The position numbers were made by a program, and so were the translations under genes. Shown here in pieces: positions 58,579 through 64,000 of a DNA stretch of 64,000 nucleotides. The notes under the pieces are model-generated. The model made no database searches. It was given only the letters and a program-made list of their open reading frames with translations, and was not told the origin of the DNA. The stretch is from Petrolisthes cinctipes (Eukaryota; Arthropoda; Malacostraca; Decapoda; Porcellanidae), in NCBI GenBank assembly GCA_033782935.1, contig JAWQEG010000286.1, positions 757,501 to 821,500 of the forward strand, written 5' to 3'. The stretch's first letter is position 1. Each line of letters begins with the position of its first letter.

Positions 58579-59945
58579 ACATTTTCCTTCACAAAGAGTT
58601 TGATAATAGACAAGCTATTTATTGCTTTACGTTTCCTTTTATTGACTTAGGCTTTCATGTAAGGTCAGCGACAATAGTTGTCTTCTTGTACGAGTCTGGT
58701 TAATTAAGGCTTATATTTCCATTGCTTAGCAGCCGACTGTACAGATCTGTAGTTAGAACATTACAGATTAACTGAAAAAGAAGTGTCGGTGTTAATATTT
58801 GCCACGATTGAATTATGGGTACAAAGATAAAGGTTTTACCATTCTGCGCCCAAATGTGTGTCTTGCAAAATTCCTGTAGATGCGAGTGGGAGTGATTTGC
58901 GTCGAAATAATATGCACGATACTATATAAGTAGTGCATGTGATAGGTGAAGGTTTTTGTGTATGTAATGAATTAGGTTGAAATAAAGATTATGCACTACA
59001 ATAAAGAAATATAGCGCTAGCGTGTATGAAATATGAAGGTGTTGTTTATATTAGTAGGCAATAGACGTGCATGTCGACATTCTATTCCAGAGTGAAGGTA
59101 ATGATAAATATGGGCTTATTCATTCGAGGAAATAAAGCCATATAAAATCTGTAGTAAGTGTGGTTACGAAAGCCCAACTCACTAATACCTACACACAAAC
59201 ACTCTTAAGCACAAATATATTTTTACATACACACAAAATCTCTCTTAAATATAAGCACATTAATACTTACACAAATAAATCATCTTAATAACACACACTA
59301 ACGCTTGTATACACGCCAAACCCCACTCTTACGCTTATCCTTACACAACTCACATATTCCTACACGCGCACACTAATAATGATGTAATAAGATGTTGTAG
59401 TATTATTTTAGGAGGTATTGGCTGCTTGGACAGATTTTGTACATATTATGGAAGACAACTTGCAATTTTTTACCTGTGCCTACACTGCTGCTGCGGTCTT
59501 AATCTAAATAATATTTATGATTAAAGGCAAATTACAAAATATAGCATCCATTCCACAATATCAACGACAGAAACCTACTTGCTAAAGCATCCAAACTGTA
59601 AAGTATCAATGCATAATAACTAAAATGAGCAATTACCACCTATTTTTGACAAGCACAATATGGTTACTCAATACTATTCCGACGTATAAATGAAGAAAAG
59701 CACAGCCATACAGATTTTACAGAGCATACTGTGTGCCACATGGAAAGAAAACCCATTAACTCAACGCAACCTATTTCATCTAGAACGCATATTGTAAATA
59801 ACTCCGACCACCGTGACACTACCTAACTACTAGAAAAATACAGATATAATTTATCGTGCTGTTGCTTGGTTAACGACCGGAATTGGTATTGACCACAGCC
59901 AGACATTACTGTCTACAATACATCTCTTTATGAAGGTTAAGTTTG
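58579..59945. other. H2A-H3 convergent spacer (recombinant)
   Basis: Bases 58579 to about 59370 match the H2A 3' spacer (33916..34730), and about 59380..59945 match the H3 3' spacer (complement of 384..970). The junction near 59375 marks a past rearrangement. No gene. Confidence 0.8.
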
Positions 59946-59961
59946 GGCCCTGAAGAGGGCC
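59946..59961 (-). terminator. Histone 3' stem-loop of H3 (16 nt)
   Basis: Minus strand GGCCCT-CTTC-AGGGCC, identical to the copy at 368..383. AAAGAGA lies beyond it. Confidence 0.93.
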
Positions 59962-59990
59962 GAAATGGTACTGATGCACTGTAGGTTGGT

Positions 59991-61110
<1,120 letters not shown>

Positions 61111-61174
61111 GTGCCCCAATCGTGTGCATCTCTGACAACAACCATCCACCACTGCTGGTCACACTCAGAACAAC

Positions 61175-61191
61175 GGACCCCCCTGGGGTCC
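61175..61191 (+). terminator. Histone 3' stem-loop of H4 (17 nt)
   Basis: GGACCC/GGGTCC around CCCTG, 17 nt; C and G of the loop can form a seventh pair. A purine-rich AGGAGAGA follows about 19 bp later. Confidence 0.82.
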
Positions 61192-61949
61192 ACAAATTAT
61201 TCTTTTAGGAGAGACTACATAGACTACCTATCCTCAATATTAAATTATTTGGTTCTTTATTTTACTCTAGGTTCGTTTCCTAATTAGTGATTAGCTCACT
61301 TACATAAGCTGGTTATTTTTGTTTACTTTCAGTTTATGCAGTTCTGTCCGAATATTTGTACGTGAGTGTATAATGGAGGTGTAGGGGTTGTTACTGTTTC
61401 TGTGTATTAATTACCCTGCATGATCGATGATGCTTATACAAGCTGGTCCGATAGGCATATGGCATTAATTAGTAACCATTGTGTTATTGTTACAGATGGT
61501 CTCCCCTTTCAAGTCTAAAACCATTGTTATTTTTATGAATTTAGACTGTACAGTATTGTGAGTATTGTCATTACTTGAATGATTCGGGGATGTTTCACTC
61601 GTGTCAGGAGAAGCCATGGGATATGTAATAGTACATTATGTATATACAGTAATCGCTTCTTCCCCAGTAAGTATGGGTATCGAGGAAGGAAGCTAGCTGT
61701 GGCCTTTTCTATACTTTTATGGCTCTTTTGTAGCTTATAGCTGGATATTTATAGGTTCAAGTGCAGTTCTGTACTTTTTCGTGTAGGGATATTTTTTGTT
61801 ATGGGTTCATCTTGGTGGTTTGTTCGGTGTACGTTGAATTTTAAATCACTATTCTTTACTTTGACTTACTGACGTTATTATTGGGTACCCTGGTATTGGA
61901 TGCATTTACTAAGGTATTTGGATGATATCGGTTAGTTCTTGTAGTAGGT
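61192..61949. other. H4 3' spacer
   Basis: No gene seen. It runs into the LINE remnant upstream of H2B; no second copy of its left part is in the window. Confidence 0.6.
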
Positions 61950-62245
61950 AGGTTAGTCGCAGTGGTTGTAAGTTGTGCCATTTTTGTTATATTCTATTGT
62001 TATGCCTTCCCATATTACTTCTTTTATCATTTTCGTGGTCAAAGTCCTCATTTTCCTCCTCCGATTTTTTAAAAATGCTTTCCCATATAGCTGTAAATGT
62101 TTGTTGATTTTCTTTACCATCATACAGTATATTTCATTTATGTTTTTATTGCTTCCATCTGTTATATATGGAGAAGAAATGTTTGTAGTACCTCTCATTC
62201 TCTTTATCGGATCCCAGAAGTCTTGGAGGTTCCTGTAATTATCTA
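61950..62245 (-). mobile_element. Family 1-like LINE remnant upstream of H2B
   Basis: The minus strand encodes SSPYITDGSNKNINEIYCMM, KINKHLQLYGKAFLK and TTKMIKEVIWEG, like 46851..47140. Stops at the ends; not functional. Confidence 0.72.
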
Positions 62246-62606
62246 CTATACAGTATATACATTACATGTTATTTTCTAATGATTTTGTCTGCAGTCGTTT
62301 TTGTATGTTGAGTAAAATATGTCGGGAAATTTGGACAAGTATATAATTTTCGTAAAATCTATACAAACCTTTGCCGACATCAATATTGTTTTGTAATAAA
62401 AATTGTATCGTCCAGAATTGTGTTTTGCAATTAGACTTATTGCTAGGTTATTCATTGTTGGGACATCACTATCAGAGGCACCTAATTTTGACCAATCCAG
62501 GAGGAGCAAGCGGGGCTAGTGGTCCCTCTTGATCTTCTCGCTCAATATAAATATGAAAATGTGGGGGGGGCAATTTCGGTTCGACTTCCAACTAAACTAG
62601 GTAGAC
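62246..62606 (+). promoter_or_regulatory. H2B upstream spacer and promoter
   Basis: Shared spacer, then GGCACCTAATTTTGACCAAT (CCAAT at 62492..62496), GGAGGAGCAAGCGGGGC, TATA box TATAAATA at 62546..62553, a run of eight G, and CAATTTCGGTTCGAC. The sequence around 62565..62580 is the unoccupied version of the site hit by the cold-shock retroelement in the H2B at 45 kb. Confidence 0.87.
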
Positions 62607-62978
62607 ATGCCACCTAAGACTTCTGGAAAGGCTGCCAAGAAGGCTGGCAAGGCCCAGAAGGACATTGCTAAAGGAAACAAGAAAAAGAAGCGCAAGAGGA
62701 AGGAAAGTTACAGCATCTACATTTACAAGGTACTGAAGCAGGTCCACCCTGACACTGGTGTTTCCTCTAAGGCTATGTCGATCATGAACTCTTTCGTGAA
62801 CGACATCTTTGAGAGAATCGCCGCCGAGGCCTCTCGCCTGGCACACTACAACAAGCGGTCCACCATCACCAGTCGGGAGATTCAGACCGCCGTCAGGCTC
62901 CTGCTCCCCGGTGAGCTTGCCAAGCACGCCGTGTCTGAGGGCACCAAGGCTGTCACCAAGTACACCTCCTCCAAATAA
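62607..62978 (+). CDS. H2B: Histone H2B, N-tail variant
   Basis: 123 residues. It differs from the copy at 5.8 kb at two tail positions ([10 protein letters not shown] instead of [10 protein letters not shown]), while the fold is identical. It has an intact promoter and stem-loop. It lies 1.5 kb after H4 on the same strand. Confidence 0.98.
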   Translation: MPPKTSGKAAKKAGKAQKDIAKGNKKKKRKRKESYSIYIYKVLKQVHPDTGVSSKAMSIMNSFVNDIFERIAAEASRLAHYNKRSTITSREIQTAVRLLLPGELAKHAVSEGTKAVTKYTSSK

Positions 62979-63016
62979 AGTGGTGCACTCTCTCCAGAAT
63001 CATTTCGTCAACAATC

Positions 63017-63033
63017 GGCTCCTGTTAGGAGCC
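63017..63033 (+). terminator. Histone 3' stem-loop of H2B (17 nt)
   Basis: GGCTCC-TGTTA-GGAGCC, as at 44857..44873. Confidence 0.87.
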
Positions 63034-64000
63034 ACAACATTTTAGACTTAAGGGAACTGTTATGGACAAAATTGAGTGAGGCCATGCATTGATGCTGGTT
63101 ATATTTTTTGTGGTGTTATGTTGGACGAGCTTTGTAGGTGTCTAGGTGCAATAAGGGGCGTGCGGTAGACGAAGTAGAAACAAAGCATGGAAGGTACCTC
63201 ATTGCCATCAATGACAATGATGTTTGGAGTAAAGATTTGAAAAAAGTGTTGTATTAGGTAATACTTTGAAGATAGGTACGAAATAGGATATACAGAAGTA
63301 GATAACAATTCCCGGGCTCAACCAGGGTGCTGTAGGTATTCATATTCGTTAAACAGTTATTTTTTCTGGTAGTCACTCAGTTATACAGTCTGTTCGTACG
63401 ATTTTTTTTTTTTTTTGCCATCGGATCGGACTCTTTATAGGAGAGACTGCCTATCCTCAATGATGAATTTGTAGTTCCTCTTTTTATTTTTCCTAGGTTA
63501 GTGACAGTAGAGGAGGGGTGGGCCGCACTGGATAAATAAATGAACAGAGACGGTGTGTGCGCTTGTAGGAATATGAGTGTGTAAGGATAATCGTAAGAGT
63601 GGGGTTTGGCGTGTATACAAGCGTTAGTTTGTGTTATTAAGATGGTTTATTTGTGTAAGTATTAATGTGCTTGTATTTAAGAGAGGTTTTGTGTGTATGT
63701 ATAAATTGATTTGTGCTTAAGAGTGTTTGTGTGTAGGTATTAGTAAGTTGGGCCTTCGTAACCACACTTGCTACAGATTTTATATGGCTTAATTCCCTCG
63801 AATGAATAAGCACATATTCATCATTACCTTCGCTCAGGAATAGAATGTAGACATGCACGTCTATATACCTATTACCTACTAATATACACAACACCTTCAT
63901 ATTTCATACACACTAGCGCTATATTTCTTTATTGTAGTGCATAATCTTTATTTCAACCTAATTCATTACATACACAAAAACCTTCACCTATCATATGCAC
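63034..64000. other. H2B 3' spacer up to window end
   Basis: Almost identical to 6259..7230, including the T run near 63400 and the GT-rich stretch. By comparison an H2A on the minus strand should lie just right of the window. No gene within. Confidence 0.87.

Overview
The window looks like a replication-dependent histone gene cluster of a malacostracan, probably decapod, crustacean that has been heavily invaded by transposable elements. The organism call rests on the proteins: H4 starts MTGRGKGG as in arthropods, the H2A tail ([19 protein letters not shown]) and the short Lys-rich H2B tail are of the kind I associate with decapods, the DNA is AT-rich, and the genes are intronless and end in histone stem-loops instead of poly(A) signals. 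No species can be named from this, and no H1 gene is present.

Gene order (strand): H3 (+, 3' part only), H2B (+, 5834), H2A (-, 8032), a broken H2A (+, 33495), H2B (-, 45281), H2A (+, 58135), H3 (-, 60401), H4 (+, 60799), H2B (+, 62607). H2A and H2B meet tail to tail, H3 and H4 are divergent, and one H2A meets an H3 tail to tail. The same spacers recur in both orientations, so the cluster has been duplicated, inverted and split.

Between the H2A at 8 kb and the broken H2A at 33 kb lies about 7 kb of a 176-bp satellite. Three elements are nested in it, each with a clean target duplication: a 375-bp inverted-repeat element, a 4.75-kb element carrying a THAP-domain gene, and an 8-kb Ty3/Gypsy errantivirus-like provirus with 722-bp LTRs, gag, pol lacking its integrase, and an env-like gene. 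The right part of the satellite has a four-monomer higher-order repeat.

Two of the three H2A genes carry copies of the same LINE (non-LTR retrotransposon) inserted about 50 bp before the ATG, between promoter and coding region. A second copy has landed at the same nick position inside an earlier one. The H2B at 45 kb carries a different intact retro-ORF, with a Y-box-like cold-shock domain, inserted between its TATA box and start codon. Retroelements therefore repeatedly occupy the start region of H2A and H2B genes in this window. This is the most unusual thing here and may be a histone-gene-targeting retrotransposon.

From 34.9 to 44.8 kb a block of foreign DNA splits an H2A-H2B convergent pair. 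It holds an apparently intact two-gene PIF/Harbinger transposon (HARBI1-type transposase plus Myb/SANT-like protein), minisatellites and a 75-bp hairpin tandem repeat. From 47 to 54.5 kb there are fold-back elements, a minisatellite-bearing MITE family and a decayed EnSpm/CACTA-like transposase. An older LINE family is broken into pieces around every H2B and H2A promoter.
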